Shown in pieces: positions 18,815 through 29,045 of a stretch of 64,000 bases of DNA. The notes under the pieces were generated by a model. That model saw nothing but the letters and a program-made list of their open reading frames with translations, did no database searches and was not told where the DNA came from. The translations under genes were made by a program, and so were the position numbers. Positions within the stretch are counted from its first letter, which is position 1. Every line of letters begins with the position of its first letter. Origin of the DNA: Rosistilla ulvae (GTDB lineage Bacteria; Planctomycetota; Planctomycetia; Pirellulales; Pirellulaceae); NCBI RefSeq assembly GCF_007741475.1, contig NZ_CP036261.1, positions 4,837,798 to 4,901,797 on the forward strand. Direction: 5' to 3'.

Positions 18815-20542
18815 TCAGTATGCGAACTGCAACCCAAAATCGAGGGCGTGAATCCGCAAATCGCTGATTTTCCAAGGCATTGCCGGGGCCGGGACACCAT
18901 CGATTCCGCCAGCCGCCAATTGGCTGAGGTTTAAATTTGTGTCGACTTGGTCCCCCGGTCGGATCACGCGACTCCAATAAATGAAGTCGTATCCGAGGTG
19001 CGCCGACCAGCCACGGGTGAGTTGGTAACCGACATCGATCCCCAATTGAGGGATCATCGTGAATTCGTTGCCTTCGTAGACGCCGCGATTGGTATCCAGA
19101 ACCAACAGCCCGGTGTTGACACTGTTCACGTCGTCGCCCCCAGCCAACGGAACCGTCGTCGTCGTTTGTCCCGACAGGGTTGCCTTGGTATTCGTATTGC
19201 CGAGCCCCATTTTCATCATCAACCCGACGGTCAAGCGACGGTGGCGGGCCATCAGATCGGCCCCCAAGACAAAGCTGTTCAATTGGTTGTCGGTGCTGAA
19301 TTGATCCTGTTCGGCGACGGTCGTTCCAACGGCGAGTCCCAACGAGGCGTCGAGCGTCCGCTTGAAGTCTTGAATCTGCAACGATTCTTCGAGTTCGTAG
19401 TAGTTGTATCCGGCGAACAGTCGGATTTGTCGACAATCGCTGCGAGAAATCACTTGGTATGCGACTAGGCCGCCCCCCTGCAGTTCCGAGCTGGCGGTGA
19501 CCGAGATATTCCCTTCCAGCAGGCCGGGGAATGCTACCAGTTCGGCATTGGGGCCGGTCGCCCCCGGTTCGACGCTGAAGAAGGGTCGCGCCAAAATCCC
19601 TGCCCCATCGCTGTTAGCACTGAACGAATCGCTGCTCTTTCCCAAAAAGAAATAGCTCAATTCGACCGACTTCATCCCGCTGGGATCGAGCACGCGGCTG
19701 AGCGAAAATCGGGCCCCCGATCGCGAACCCTCGGCGAGCGTTTGGTCGCCGAACAGAACCCGTGTGTTCGGTTCGCCCAAGATCCCCGCCTCGGTTCGCG
19801 GTGTCCCTGCAGTGCTGCTGGTAACCAACGCAGGAACGTCGTATCCCGACATCGACCAGAGCAAATATTCGGCACCGAAAGTCCAGGTCGCCTGGCAATA
19901 ATTGAGTCCCGTAGCGCCGCACTGGCCTCCGCAATTGGGGCATCCATTGTCGATCGGCCCTTCGTGCGAATATATTTCGCCCTCGATCGGTTCGATCAAA
20001 ACCGGATCAAAGCTGGCGCGAACAACCTCCCCTTTCGGTTCTCCGAAATAGACGATCTTGGGAACCGCGGGAACGTTTAATCCCGGAGGGATCTGAAATG
20101 GCGCGGGCTCTTGCGGCAAGCGATCCTTGTCCGCGATCGCTTCTTCGTGGGAAGCCATTGCGATCCGAGCTTGCTGGCGATCATCGTCATCCCCCGTGAA
20201 GATCTCCTGCGTGATCGCCGCATAGTCATCGGTAACCAGATCGTCATCCGACAGTTCGTCGGCGAACGGATCATTGACCAAGCGACGTGGCAATTCGTCG
20301 CTCGTTTGTGGCTTGGTCGGCTGGCTGTCGCGGTTGGGGACCGCAGTACCCGGCTTGCGATACGGACGCCACATCTCGGCGCCGAGCCCGGGCTGCGCCG
20401 GCGACTGGGCGAACGCTGTGACGCCGATTGTGCAGAGGACCAGAAACGCAATCCAGCCGATGGGCAACCGGAGGCCGGTGGGTGCGTTAAGCAACCCCAT
20501 AGGGGAATGCGATGCGTGGTATGCGATCATGTGGGCGGTCAC
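18815..20542 (-). CDS. BBP7-family outer-membrane beta-barrel protein
   Basis: 575 aa. Signal anchor (about 27-46, ending VTAFAQ), an acidic low-complexity region, a CPNCGGQC cysteine cluster near 215, and a C-terminal domain of alternating beta strands with the WTFGAEYLLWSM opening and GLQFAY end typical of planctomycete BBP7 (putative beta-barrel porin 7) proteins. Function unknown beyond probable outer-membrane location. The true start could be the internal ATG at residue 5 or 15. Confidence 0.85.
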   Translation of the reverse strand: MTAHMIAYHASHSPMGLLNAPTGLRLPIGWIAFLVLCTIGVTAFAQSPAQPGLGAEMWRPYRKPGTAVPNRDSQPTKPQTSDELPRRLVNDPFADELSDDDLVTDDYAAITQEIFTGDDDDRQQARIAMASHEEAIADKDRLPQEPAPFQIPPGLNVPAVPKIVYFGEPKGEVVRASFDPVLIEPIEGEIYSHEGPIDNGCPNCGGQCGATGLNYCQATWTFGAEYLLWSMSGYDVPALVTSSTAGTPRTEAGILGEPNTRVLFGDQTLAEGSRSGARFSLSRVLDPSGMKSVELSYFFLGKSSDSFSANSDGAGILARPFFSVEPGATGPNAELVAFPGLLEGNISVTASSELQGGGLVAYQVISRSDCRQIRLFAGYNYYELEESLQIQDFKRTLDASLGLAVGTTVAEQDQFSTDNQLNSFVLGADLMARHRRLTVGLMMKMGLGNTNTKATLSGQTTTTVPLAGGDDVNSVNTGLLVLDTNRGVYEGNEFTMIPQLGIDVGYQLTRGWSAHLGYDFIYWSRVIRPGDQVDTNLNLSQLAAGGIDGVPAPAMPWKISDLRIHALDFGLQFAY

Positions 20543-20634
20543 GATAACTTTGGAAACATGGTCGATCAGAACATGGGGCTTTAGGAGCCTACCGCAACGA
20601 TCCGGCAGCGAGCCAAAAGCACCTCAAGCGACGG

Positions 20635-20660
20635 GAGTGTGGGAAAAAAATCCCACACTC
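20635..20660 (-). terminator. Strong hairpin downstream of citrate synthase
   Basis: A perfect 10-bp stem, GAGTGTGGGA / TCCCACACTC, with a six-base A (plus strand) loop, 83 bp past the citrate synthase stop. No long U-run follows on the minus strand, so it may stabilise the mRNA 3' end or terminate weakly. Confidence 0.55.
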
Positions 20661-20742
20661 GTCAACGTCGACTTGAGCCAAAGTTTAGAAAAGTATCGAT
20701 TTCGCCGAACTTTTAATGACAGCAATTGCTGGCCGCTAGCGA

Positions 20743-22062
20743 CTAGCGATTTTCGATCGGGACGAATTCGCGTTGCGTCGGGCCGGTATAGATCTGGCGC
20801 GGACGACCGATGCGTGCGCCGGGCGAATTGTGCATTTCGACCCAGTGAGCGATCCAACCGGGCAGACGTCCCATCGCAAACAACACGGTAAACATCTGCA
20901 CGGGGATACCGATCGCACGATAGATCACGCCGGAATAGAAATCGACGTTCGGGTAGAGCTTGCGTTCCACAAAATAAGGATCTTGCAGCGCGACCTCTTC
21001 CAATCGTTGTGCGACATCGAACAACGGATCCTTGATATCCATCTTCGCCAGCAGCGTGTCGCAAGCTTCCTTGATGATGATCGCTCGCGGATCGCGGTTC
21101 TTGTAAACGCGGTGGCCAAAGCCCATCAGACGGAAGCCATCGGTCTTGTCCTTGGCCATCCGGACGTACTTCTCCACATCGCCACCATCGTCGGCGATCT
21201 GTTGCAGCATGTTCACACAAGCTTCGTTGGCACCACCGTGCAACGGTCCCCAAAGGGCACAGATACCGGCGGAGATCGAAGCGAACAGATTCGCATTGCT
21301 GCTGCCGACGATGCGAACGGTCGATGTGCTGCAATTCTGTTCGTGATCGGCGTGGACGATCAACAACAGATTGAGCGCCTTCACGAAATCGGGATCGGGA
21401 TGATAGTCTTCGGCGGGGGTACCGAACATCATCTCCAAGAAGTTTTCGCAGTAGGTCAACGCGTTGTTTGGGTAAGGAAACGGCTGGCCAACCGACTTCT
21501 TGTAGCTGTAAGCCGCGATTGTTGGCAGTTTGGCCAACAGGCGATGGATCGAAATCTCGACCTCTTTCGCATCGTGCGGATCCAACGAATCTTGGTAGAA
21601 CGTCGACAGCGCCCCCACGACGCTCGACAGGATCGCCATCGGGTGCGCGTCGCGCGGGAACCCGTTGTAGAACGAACGCATGTCCTCGTGGATCATGGTG
21701 TGCTTGCGGATCGACGACCGGAACGCCGCCAATTGCTCGGCATTGGGCAATTCGCCGTAGATCAACAGATAACTGGTTTCAACAAAGTCGCAGTTCTTCG
21801 CCAATGTCTCGATCGGATAGCCGCGGTAACGCAGGATTCCGTTCTCGCCATCGAGATAGGTGATCGAACTGGTCGTGCTGCCGGTATTTACGAAACCTTC
21901 ATCGATCGTAATCAGGCCCGTCTCACCACGCAGCTTGCTGATATCGATCGCTCGCTCGTGTTCGGTCCCTTCGATTACGGGCATCTCGATTTGAGTATCG
22001 CCAACGCTCAATCGAGCCGTTCCGGTTGTTGTTGCTTCGCCGTTAGTCGCCGTACTCATCAA
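20743..22062 (-). CDS. gltA: Citrate synthase
   Basis: 439 aa. Condenses acetyl-CoA and oxaloacetate to citrate at the entry of the TCA cycle. Catalytic blocks WGPLHGGANEACVNML (His), GFGHRVYKNRDPRA (His) and LYPNVDFYSG (Asp) are present, and the length matches bacterial type II enzymes. The N-terminus has ~20 low-complexity residues. It stands alone, with a hairpin after the stop. The 2-oxoacid:acceptor oxidoreductase genes at 51428-54408 could supply a ferredoxin-linked step of the same cycle. Confidence 0.97.
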   Translation of the reverse strand: MMSTATNGEATTTGTARLSVGDTQIEMPVIEGTEHERAIDISKLRGETGLITIDEGFVNTGSTTSSITYLDGENGILRYRGYPIETLAKNCDFVETSYLLIYGELPNAEQLAAFRSSIRKHTMIHEDMRSFYNGFPRDAHPMAILSSVVGALSTFYQDSLDPHDAKEVEISIHRLLAKLPTIAAYSYKKSVGQPFPYPNNALTYCENFLEMMFGTPAEDYHPDPDFVKALNLLLIVHADHEQNCSTSTVRIVGSSNANLFASISAGICALWGPLHGGANEACVNMLQQIADDGGDVEKYVRMAKDKTDGFRLMGFGHRVYKNRDPRAIIIKEACDTLLAKMDIKDPLFDVAQRLEEVALQDPYFVERKLYPNVDFYSGVIYRAIGIPVQMFTVLFAMGRLPGWIAHWVEMHNSPGARIGRPRQIYTGPTQREFVPIENR

Positions 22063-22300
22063 GGGGTGTCTCCAGGCACCATATTTCGAAACATTACTCC
22101 AAACGATTCGCTTCGCATCTTAACCGCGCGATAGCATCGCGACAATTCGGTTAAGCGAAAACCAATGGTTCGCATTCAAACTTCCCAACACGCGGGGATG
22201 TCTCGGCCGCTTACGCCGGCCAGGCAAGTCCCCCGCCGACGCCTTTTACGCAACCGCCAAACGCACCCCCGCCATTTAAACTAGCTCTCGTCAGGCAGGA

Positions 22301-23323
22301 TCAGACATCGTGCCGCGTAAAGATCATCCGACCGGCACTGGTTTGCAACGTGCTGGTCACGGTCACCATCAATTCCTTGGCGATCTTGTCGCGGCCCCCT
22401 TCGACAACGACCATCGTGCCGTCTTCCAAGTATCCAATCCCTTGATCCTGGCCTTCTCCCGCCTTGATCACCTTCAATTGGAACTGCTCGCCTGGCAGAT
22501 ACATCGGCTTCAGCGAGTTGGCAATTTCGTTTAGGTTGATCACCGGCACGTTGTGAATTTTGGCGACTTTGTTCAAGTTGAAGTCGCCGGTGACTACCTT
22601 GCCTTCGAGATGCTTGGCCAGCAGCACCAACTTCAAATCGACAGCCTGCCCCGCAAATTCGGGAAGATCGCGATCGAAGATCTGCAAATCGACGGCGTCG
22701 TTGGCTCGCAGACGGTTGAGCACGTCGAGACCGCGACGGCCGCGGGCGCGACGCAATTTGTCGCTGCTGTCAGCGATCCCCTGCAATTCGCTCAAGGCGA
22801 ACCGCGGCATGATCAATTGGTTGTCGAAGATCCCCGTGCTGACCAGATCTTCGATCCGGCCATCGATGACCACGCTGGTATCCAAGATCAGCGGCTTGAA
22901 TCCCTTCACCTCGCGAACAAATTCGACGTACGGGATGATGAACCGAAAATCATCTTTGGTCTGCAACAACAGACTGATACAGATGTAACATAACACCATC
23001 CCCGTCACCAAACGGACCGGCGTCTGATAATGCTCCGCTAACAGCGGCGCAAGAGCGATCGTCAGCACATACGTCAGCAGTACGCCGACCAGCAAGCCAA
23101 AATAGACCGATGAAATTGCATCGATCCGTTTGCTGGGAACAAACACATCGATCGCGATCACCGCCAGTGCCAAGCCCATCACAATCGCCAAGTTGGCCCA
23201 AGGCACCCAAGCGGGCGTCGTCACCTGCAACGATGAATTTGCCGCTTGAACAGCATAATTGATCAGAGCGGAAATACCGCCAGCCACTAAGAGGAAGACG
23301 GCGCGTAGAAGAAGCAGACTCAT
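22301..23323 (-). CDS. PIN-TRAM domain membrane protein (YacL family)
   Basis: 340 aa. Four predicted transmembrane helices (residues 1 to about 118), a PIN nuclease-like domain beginning LILDTSVVIDGRIEDL with its acidic residues (Asp in LDTS, Glu in LSELQ, Asp in VVTGDFNLN), and a C-terminal TRAM domain (GEGQDQGIGYLEDGTMVVVEGG). Family members are widespread and proposed to act on RNA at the membrane; the substrate is unknown. Monocistronic as far as the flanks show. Confidence 0.9.
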   Translation of the reverse strand: MSLLLLRAVFLLVAGGISALINYAVQAANSSLQVTTPAWVPWANLAIVMGLALAVIAIDVFVPSKRIDAISSVYFGLLVGVLLTYVLTIALAPLLAEHYQTPVRLVTGMVLCYICISLLLQTKDDFRFIIPYVEFVREVKGFKPLILDTSVVIDGRIEDLVSTGIFDNQLIMPRFALSELQGIADSSDKLRRARGRRGLDVLNRLRANDAVDLQIFDRDLPEFAGQAVDLKLVLLAKHLEGKVVTGDFNLNKVAKIHNVPVINLNEIANSLKPMYLPGEQFQLKVIKAGEGQDQGIGYLEDGTMVVVEGGRDKIAKELMVTVTSTLQTSAGRMIFTRHDV

Positions 23324-23736
23324 CGGGGGTTTACCTTGCCTATCTATATGTTTCTCGAAGGGTGGGGCGATTCCACCGTTTATAAACTCGCCTGCTTCCG
23401 AGACCTTGGATCTGGTAACGCGATCAGATGGATCGCATGGGTGGGGGATTGGTAGCTGCCCGCGGCCAAAAATAACGAGGCCGATACCAAATCGTTGTGA
23501 AGACTCTGCGAAAGCGATATCTCGTCAACAATCATAAATCATTGCTGCCAAAACATTCTTGGGTAGAAACGCAAAACCGTTGATTTTTACGTTAGATTCC
23601 CATGAGGTACTGTACGGTTGTGCTATCCAACTTTGTTCACTCCCTCGGGCAGATCGATCCCGCATTCGCAGTCCGCCCCCTCAAAAACGATCAGAAGCTT
23701 GATTCGTTCGACCTCGACAAGGTCCAACCGTGGGGG
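23324..23736. other. Intergenic region (413 bp), nothing recognised
   Basis: Lies between the PIN-TRAM start and the dGTPase stop, so it should hold the PIN-TRAM promoter. The plus-strand ORFs starting near 23600 run antisense into the dGTPase gene and look like shadows of it. Confidence 0.45.
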
Positions 23737-24879
23737 CTACCAATCGGCCAGTGGGCCGGCACCGGAGAACAAGAATTCGTGTTGCACATCGCAAAACCGA
23801 TCGGTCATCCCGGCGATGTATTCGCCAACCGCGCGGATCGGCCCTATCCCGGAAGCTCGCTGTCGGAAACGCAGCGGCAAGCGATTCGGTTCCTTGACCA
23901 ACCGCTCGTGCAATTGCTCTAACCGCTGACCGGCAGAGCGCCGGATCTCCAACAAGCGGGCGTGGCGATAGATGTTGTCGAACAGAAACTTTTCCAGTTC
24001 GCGCCGCTCGCTGGTGAACAGATCTTCCTCCTCGACCCGCAAGCCTTCCTCCCGCACCTCCGCCGCCGTCTTCCCTTCGGCGGCATGGATCCGTGGGACG
24101 TTGTATTCCAGAAAATGGCTGACCTGCAGATCGACCAATTCGTGAACCAACGCCGGCCGCAACTGTTTCGGAGGCAGATTTCCATACTTCGATTCGATCG
24201 AACGCAGCGCTCGGTCGACCAACCGCACCTTGGCCAGGTCCTCGATCGTCAACAGCCCCAATTGCACCGCGTCGTCGATATCGTGGGCATCGTAAGCCAT
24301 TGAATCGGCCGCATCGACCACCTGCACTTCCAACAGCGGTGCCGCAACGTTTTCGGTTTGATGCTTGTTGGCCCGAGCGTTTTGCCCGGCCAAGACTTCT
24401 GCCGACAGATTGAGACCGCTGAAGCGATTGAAACGCTGCTCCAAGTCTTCGACAATCGTCAACGCGAACTGGTTGTGCGAAAACCCGCCCGCCTGCCGCA
24501 TACAATCGTCCAGAACGTCTTCGCCACAGTGGCCATAGGGCGGATGGCCGATGTCGTGCATCAAGGCCAACGCCTCGATCAAATCTTCGTTCAACCGCAA
24601 CACGCGGCCGATCGTGCGCGCGATCGACGCGACCTCAAACGTATGCGTCAAACGCGTGCGATGATAATCGCCCATGTCGCCGGTAAAAACTTGCATCTTT
24701 CCAGCCAACCGGCGAAAGGCGGAACAATGCAAGATCCGATCGCGATCGCGCTGAAAGGGACCTCGATACGGGTGCGTCGGCTCGGGATGTTTGCGCCCCA
24801 GCGAATCCTCGCCGTGCATCGCATAACTGGCTAACAATCGGTTCTCACGGTCCGCGGGAAGAGGCACACTGTCATTCAT
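23737..24879 (-). CDS. dgt: Deoxyguanosinetriphosphate triphosphohydrolase-like protein
   Basis: 380 aa HD-superfamily phosphohydrolase. Metal ligands appear in order: His in RLTHTFEV, HD in ALMHDIGHPPYGHCGED, and Asp in VVDAADSMAYDAHDIDD. Hydrolyses dGTP (or another dNTP) to the nucleoside and triphosphate, affecting nucleotide pools. Its ATG overlaps the end of the peptide-binding protein gene (ATGAATGA, 8 nt), implying translational coupling with an unrelated function. Confidence 0.93.
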   Translation of the reverse strand: MNDSVPLPADRENRLLASYAMHGEDSLGRKHPEPTHPYRGPFQRDRDRILHCSAFRRLAGKMQVFTGDMGDYHRTRLTHTFEVASIARTIGRVLRLNEDLIEALALMHDIGHPPYGHCGEDVLDDCMRQAGGFSHNQFALTIVEDLEQRFNRFSGLNLSAEVLAGQNARANKHQTENVAAPLLEVQVVDAADSMAYDAHDIDDAVQLGLLTIEDLAKVRLVDRALRSIESKYGNLPPKQLRPALVHELVDLQVSHFLEYNVPRIHAAEGKTAAEVREEGLRVEEEDLFTSERRELEKFLFDNIYRHARLLEIRRSAGQRLEQLHERLVKEPNRLPLRFRQRASGIGPIRAVGEYIAGMTDRFCDVQHEFLFSGAGPLADW

Positions 24880-26842
24880 CGGTACTGTCGCGTTTGCGGA
24901 TCAGGTGCAGCGGATGTTGGTCCATCACGTTCGGTTCGAAGCCGGCGTACTGCGGGCTGAACAGATTCGTGCGAGTATAAAAATAGAGCGGAATCACGGG
25001 CAGATCCTTCAAGAAGATCGACTCCGCTTGCCGCAGTAGATCCATCCGCTCCTGGCCGCTGGCCGCTTGCGAACGGGCGATCAATTCGTCGTACTCAGGA
25101 CTGCTCCACCCCGTGCTATTGTGCGAGTTGCCCGTCGTCCACATGTCCAAAAACGTATTCGGATCGGGATAATCGCCGTTCCAACCACCTCGCGCGATCG
25201 TAAAGTCCATGGTGAAGACTTTGTCGAGATACGTTCCCCATTCCATGTTCTCCAACGATGCCTTGACGTTCAGATTGTTCTGCCATTGCTGTTGGATCAC
25301 TTCGGCGATCGCGCGATGCGATTCACTGGTGTTGTACAAAATGGAAAGCGTTGGCATCCCACGCCCCCCTGGAAAACCAGCTTCGGCCAACAACTCGCGA
25401 GCACGCTCGGGATCGTACGATTCCCCTTCGGGACTCTGATACTGCGTTAGATAGGGTGGGACGATGCTTTGCGCGGGAATCTGGCCAGCCCGCGTCACTT
25501 CACTGACAATCTGTTGCTTGTCGATCGCCAGGTTCAACGCCCGGCGAACCTGCACGTCATCCAACGGCTTGCGGGTCGTATTGAGACGGTAGAAATAGAC
25601 CGCCAGCGAAACCCCAACCTTCGCATCGTCGCGTTGCTGGATCTCTTCGATCACCGACAACGGCACATCCGACGCCCAATGCAGTTGATCTTTGAGATAC
25701 ATGTTCAACGCCGTCGTCTGCGATTTGACGCTGTAGGCATCGATGCGATCGAGTTCGACCGCGTCGGAATTCCAATAATATTTGTTCTTACGCAACCGAA
25801 TCCGATCCCGAATCCGGCGGAACTCCAATTCATAAGGGCCGTTGCAAACCATGTTCTCCGCCTTGGTCCACGCCGGCGCACCATACTTTTCGACGCAGGC
25901 GGGATTCACCGCAAACAGCGTGTAGAAACCGGTTAGGTACGAAAAGAAGGGAGTCGGTTCGTTCAACCGGACGATCAACGTTTGGTCATCGGGAGTTTCC
26001 ACGCCGCCAAAATTGGCAAAATCGATCAGCACCTGGTGCACCGATTCGAGTTCCCCCTGTTGATCGCTTGGGATGTCGGTCTGCCTGGTGAAGCGGCGAA
26101 GGTCCCCCTGGGCATCCCAATCGATTCCCGCATCGGTCTGCGGTTTCACATCGACCGTGTAAACCCAAGAGTTTTCCCAATCGGCCAACAGCGACTTTCC
26201 TTCTTCGCTCGTCTCGTCATCGATCTCCGGTCGATCGGGCTTGTCGAGCGATTTGAGAATGCCATGCAAAACCGTCCCCCGCGGAAACGGCTGCAGCGGA
26301 TCGGGGCTCGCCGGACGGTCGCGTAATTCCGCCTCGACACGATCGCCGATATTCAGCTCCGCCGTGTTGTATTCTTTGCCGCCAACAACGTAATAAAGCT
26401 GGGAAGCGTATTCGGCGGCGGTCTCTGGATGCAAAACCCGTTGCCACGACCAAGCGAAATCGCCAGCGGTGACCGGGGTGCCATTGGACCACTTCATGCC
26501 ATCGCGCAGATGGAACGTGTACGTTCGACCATCCTCGGAGATCTCCGGCAGATCGGCCATCCCAGGAACCACTTCGACCGATTGCAACCCGTTCTCATCG
26601 ACGGGCCCCGTCGGTACCGATCGCAGCAGGCCTTCGAACAACGCCTGCAAGATCTTGTGCTCCGGTTCCCCGGTGGCCCGAGCGGGATCGAGCGTTTTGA
26701 CATCATCGCCATTTTGAAAGGCGAAATCGGCCGGCGGCAGCGATGTAAACGACAGTGCCCAGATCACCGCGCAAACGCATATGCCAATCAAGAACCAAGG
26801 GAACGCTCGACGTATTTCCGGCGGCACGCGGCCATCCTCCAA
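24872..26842 (-). CDS. Peptide ABC transporter substrate-binding protein (OppA family)
   Basis: 656 aa, SBP family 5. An uncleaved-looking transmembrane helix (about 13-31, FPWFLIGICVCAVIWALSF) would anchor it in the inner membrane rather than as a lipoprotein. Family signatures: NGTPVTAGDFAWSWQRVL near 140, VRRALNLAIDKQQIV near 430. Longer than E. coli OppA because of an insert around 180-270. No permease or ATPase genes are adjacent, so partners must be elsewhere. Overlaps dgt downstream. Confidence 0.9.
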   Translation of the reverse strand: MEDGRVPPEIRRAFPWFLIGICVCAVIWALSFTSLPPADFAFQNGDDVKTLDPARATGEPEHKILQALFEGLLRSVPTGPVDENGLQSVEVVPGMADLPEISEDGRTYTFHLRDGMKWSNGTPVTAGDFAWSWQRVLHPETAAEYASQLYYVVGGKEYNTAELNIGDRVEAELRDRPASPDPLQPFPRGTVLHGILKSLDKPDRPEIDDETSEEGKSLLADWENSWVYTVDVKPQTDAGIDWDAQGDLRRFTRQTDIPSDQQGELESVHQVLIDFANFGGVETPDDQTLIVRLNEPTPFFSYLTGFYTLFAVNPACVEKYGAPAWTKAENMVCNGPYELEFRRIRDRIRLRKNKYYWNSDAVELDRIDAYSVKSQTTALNMYLKDQLHWASDVPLSVIEEIQQRDDAKVGVSLAVYFYRLNTTRKPLDDVQVRRALNLAIDKQQIVSEVTRAGQIPAQSIVPPYLTQYQSPEGESYDPERARELLAEAGFPGGRGMPTLSILYNTSESHRAIAEVIQQQWQNNLNVKASLENMEWGTYLDKVFTMDFTIARGGWNGDYPDPNTFLDMWTTGNSHNSTGWSSPEYDELIARSQAASGQERMDLLRQAESIFLKDLPVIPLYFYTRTNLFSPQYAGFEPNVMDQHPLHLIRKRDSTDE

Positions 26843-27113
26843 CTCGATTGGTTAGGAAGGGTAAATCGAAGCGTCAGTTTCTCAGAAACGCCCGACCAAG
26901 GGAACCCGCGTTCCCAAACGCTCTCCCCGGCACTCTCGCCGGCCGCTGCGGAGATCCGCAACGGTAGTCTTGCAACCGGTACATTCGATTTACTTCAACA
27001 CACCCATCGATTGGTTTGGGTTCTCCACGCCCTTCCCATGCAACACGAAGCCACGTTTTGTCGAACCTGAATATCAGACACGCCTACCATTAAATCGATC
27101 AGGGATGAATTCG

Positions 27114-28553
27114 ATGTCGAAGTTGTCAATGTTTCAGACCGGCCCCGCCTATAATTCCGCCACGTCGCAAAACGACCCGCGCGTCGCTTTGGATATCGCC
27201 GGACATCTGTTGACCGACACCGCGCACGATCTGCGATCCCCATTGGCCGCCGCCCGCGAGCTGACGCAATTGGTCGCCGACGGGGTCGAAGGTCCCGTCT
27301 CGAGCGAACAAAAACAGCATCTCCACGCGGTCGTCGCCCGCTGCAACGACATGCAACGCTTGATCGACGACATGCTGCATTTCGAATGTGTTCGCACCGG
27401 CAACCCACGAATCGCCAAAACCTGGATCCCTGCCGACAGAATGCCGACGCTGGTCCAACCGCTGGTCGAATCGACCCGTCGCAGCCGATCTGTTGGCTTG
27501 CAATGGATCGGTTTTGAACCCGATCTGCCCCCGATGTTCGCCGACACGGACAAAATCAAGCGATTGCTGGTCAACCTGATCGACAACGCGATTCGCGTCA
27601 CACCCGAATCGGGACAGATCACCGTTCGCACCGAACTGGCTCAGACCGGAGATCGGATGCGGTTGTCGGTCGAGGATGGTGGCGCGGGAATCGACCCGCA
27701 ACAATGGTCCCGGCTGGCCCGACGCGGAGTCACGCAACAGGATGGACACGGGCTGGGATTGTCGATCTGCCGGCAGATCGCTGCGCTTCACTTCACTCGC
27801 CTAGAGGTCGAAAGCGGGCAAGGCCAAGGTTCGCGCTTCAGTGTCGAATTGCCAATCGGTGGTCCCGAGGCGGTCGTCGACAGCTTTGCCCGCTGGCGTG
27901 AAGCAATATTGCCACCCCGGCAGACTGCAACCAAGATGCCATCGCCGGCCGGACAACGCATTCGTCCGATGCGGCGCCACACCGCGGCAACACCTCGACA
28001 GCAAACGCTGCCAGCCGAAGCGGCACCGCCCCGCTACAACCGCAACGTGGCAATGGTCGGCGTGAGCGTCACCAATTCGCTGCCAGCCGAACCGAGCAAA
28101 TCGCTCGATCGCTTTTTGCAAAGCCACTGCGAGATGCACGAATTGATCTACCAACGAAATCCCGACCAGTGGATCCTGCTATTAGACAACAACATTGGCG
28201 AAGCGGAACAGCGGATCGTGGCGATCGATCAGGCCCGGATGCAAGCGGGCGACATGATGCTGGACAATTGCCCGCTACAGTGGTCCAACCCGTTGTCGAT
28301 CGCGGTGGGAACGCCAGCGGACAGGGCAAAACTGCAAGAGGCGTTTGTGCGGGGGAATCTTGGCATCCAGCGGCCCCTACCTCGGCAAGCAATGCCGAAA
28401 CCCGCAGCCGCGGCGACGCCGGCGACCGACATGTTGTTGACCAACGTCGCTCAACAGCGGTTGGAAAACGAAGTGAAATGGCTGATGCAGAAATTCCACC
28501 AACGCCAAGGCCGGTTGCGGCGGCACGTCGAATCGATTCGCCGCTCGCGGTAA
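27114..28553 (+). CDS. Histidine kinase with C-terminal degenerate GGDEF-like domain
   Basis: 479 aa from the ATG at 27114, which has AGGGA eight bases upstream; 27105 or 26970 are longer alternatives. HisKA H-box DTAHDLRSPLAAA with phospho-acceptor H38; HATPase with N-box NLIDNAIRVTP (about 155), G1 VEDGGAGID and G2 GHGLGLSICRQI (about 211). No sensor or transmembrane segment, so cytoplasmic. After an Arg/Pro-rich linker, residues 311-415 read like the alternating strand/helix pattern of a nucleotidyl-cyclase fold (NVAMVGVSV ... DQWILLLDN ... NPLSIAVGTPAD), but the GG(D/E)EF signature is absent. The nearest response regulator gene is at 29726-30433, on the other strand. Confidence 0.85.
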   Translation: MSKLSMFQTGPAYNSATSQNDPRVALDIAGHLLTDTAHDLRSPLAAARELTQLVADGVEGPVSSEQKQHLHAVVARCNDMQRLIDDMLHFECVRTGNPRIAKTWIPADRMPTLVQPLVESTRRSRSVGLQWIGFEPDLPPMFADTDKIKRLLVNLIDNAIRVTPESGQITVRTELAQTGDRMRLSVEDGGAGIDPQQWSRLARRGVTQQDGHGLGLSICRQIAALHFTRLEVESGQGQGSRFSVELPIGGPEAVVDSFARWREAILPPRQTATKMPSPAGQRIRPMRRHTAATPRQQTLPAEAAPPRYNRNVAMVGVSVTNSLPAEPSKSLDRFLQSHCEMHELIYQRNPDQWILLLDNNIGEAEQRIVAIDQARMQAGDMMLDNCPLQWSNPLSIAVGTPADRAKLQEAFVRGNLGIQRPLPRQAMPKPAAAATPATDMLLTNVAQQRLENEVKWLMQKFHQRQGRLRRHVESIRRSR

Positions 28554-28562
28554 CGCAAACCG

Positions 28563-29045
28563 CTACAGATACTGCTGGTACGCCGCAACCGCCAATTGAT
28601 CACAGCGTTCATTCTCCTCGTGACCGCTGTGCCCTTTGACGTGCTCAAAAGTCACTTCGTGGATCTGCAACTGACGATCCAACTGCTGCCAAAGGTCGGC
28701 ATTTTTCAGCTCCGCGAACTTGCTGCCCACCTTGCGGCGCCAACCGTTGCGTTTCCAACCGGGCATCCATTTGCTGATCCCCTGTCCAACGTAACTGCTG
28801 TCCGAATAGAGCGTCACTTTGCAGGGCCGCTTCAGCGTTTCCAGCCCTCGAATGACAGCCAACATCTCCATCTTGTTGTTGGTCGTCTCCGGCTCGCCGC
28901 CATTGCATTCTTTCTCCGCGCCACTTTGCAAGTCGCGTAAGACAAACGCCCAACCGCCCGGTCCGGGATTGCCGCTGCAGGCGCCATCGGTGAATAGATG
29001 AATCAATCGCGTCGGCTTCGCTGTCGTCGGGGTCGCTGCGTCCAA
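28563..29045 (-). CDS. rnhA: Ribonuclease HI
   Basis: 160 aa from the TTG at 29045, preceded by GAGAAGG eight bases upstream; this matches normal RNase HI length, whereas the upstream ATG (29285) adds 80 residues unlike the family. Cleaves RNA in RNA:DNA hybrids. Active-site residues: Asp in [15 protein letters not shown], Glu in [14 protein letters not shown], Asp in LYSDSSYV, His in [14 protein letters not shown] with the final Asp. Convergent with the histidine kinase (9 bp between stops). Confidence 0.9.
   Translation of the reverse strand: MDAATPTTAKPTRLIHLFTDGACSGNPGPGGWAFVLRDLQSGAEKECNGGEPETTNNKMEMLAVIRGLETLKRPCKVTLYSDSSYVGQGISKWMPGWKRNGWRRKVGSKFAELKNADLWQQLDRQLQIHEVTFEHVKGHSGHEENERCDQLAVAAYQQYL

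Noticed and set aside
20773-22134. 453-codon plus-strand frame opposite citrate synthase
   Set aside because: Shadow of gltA, no domain or ribosome-binding site.
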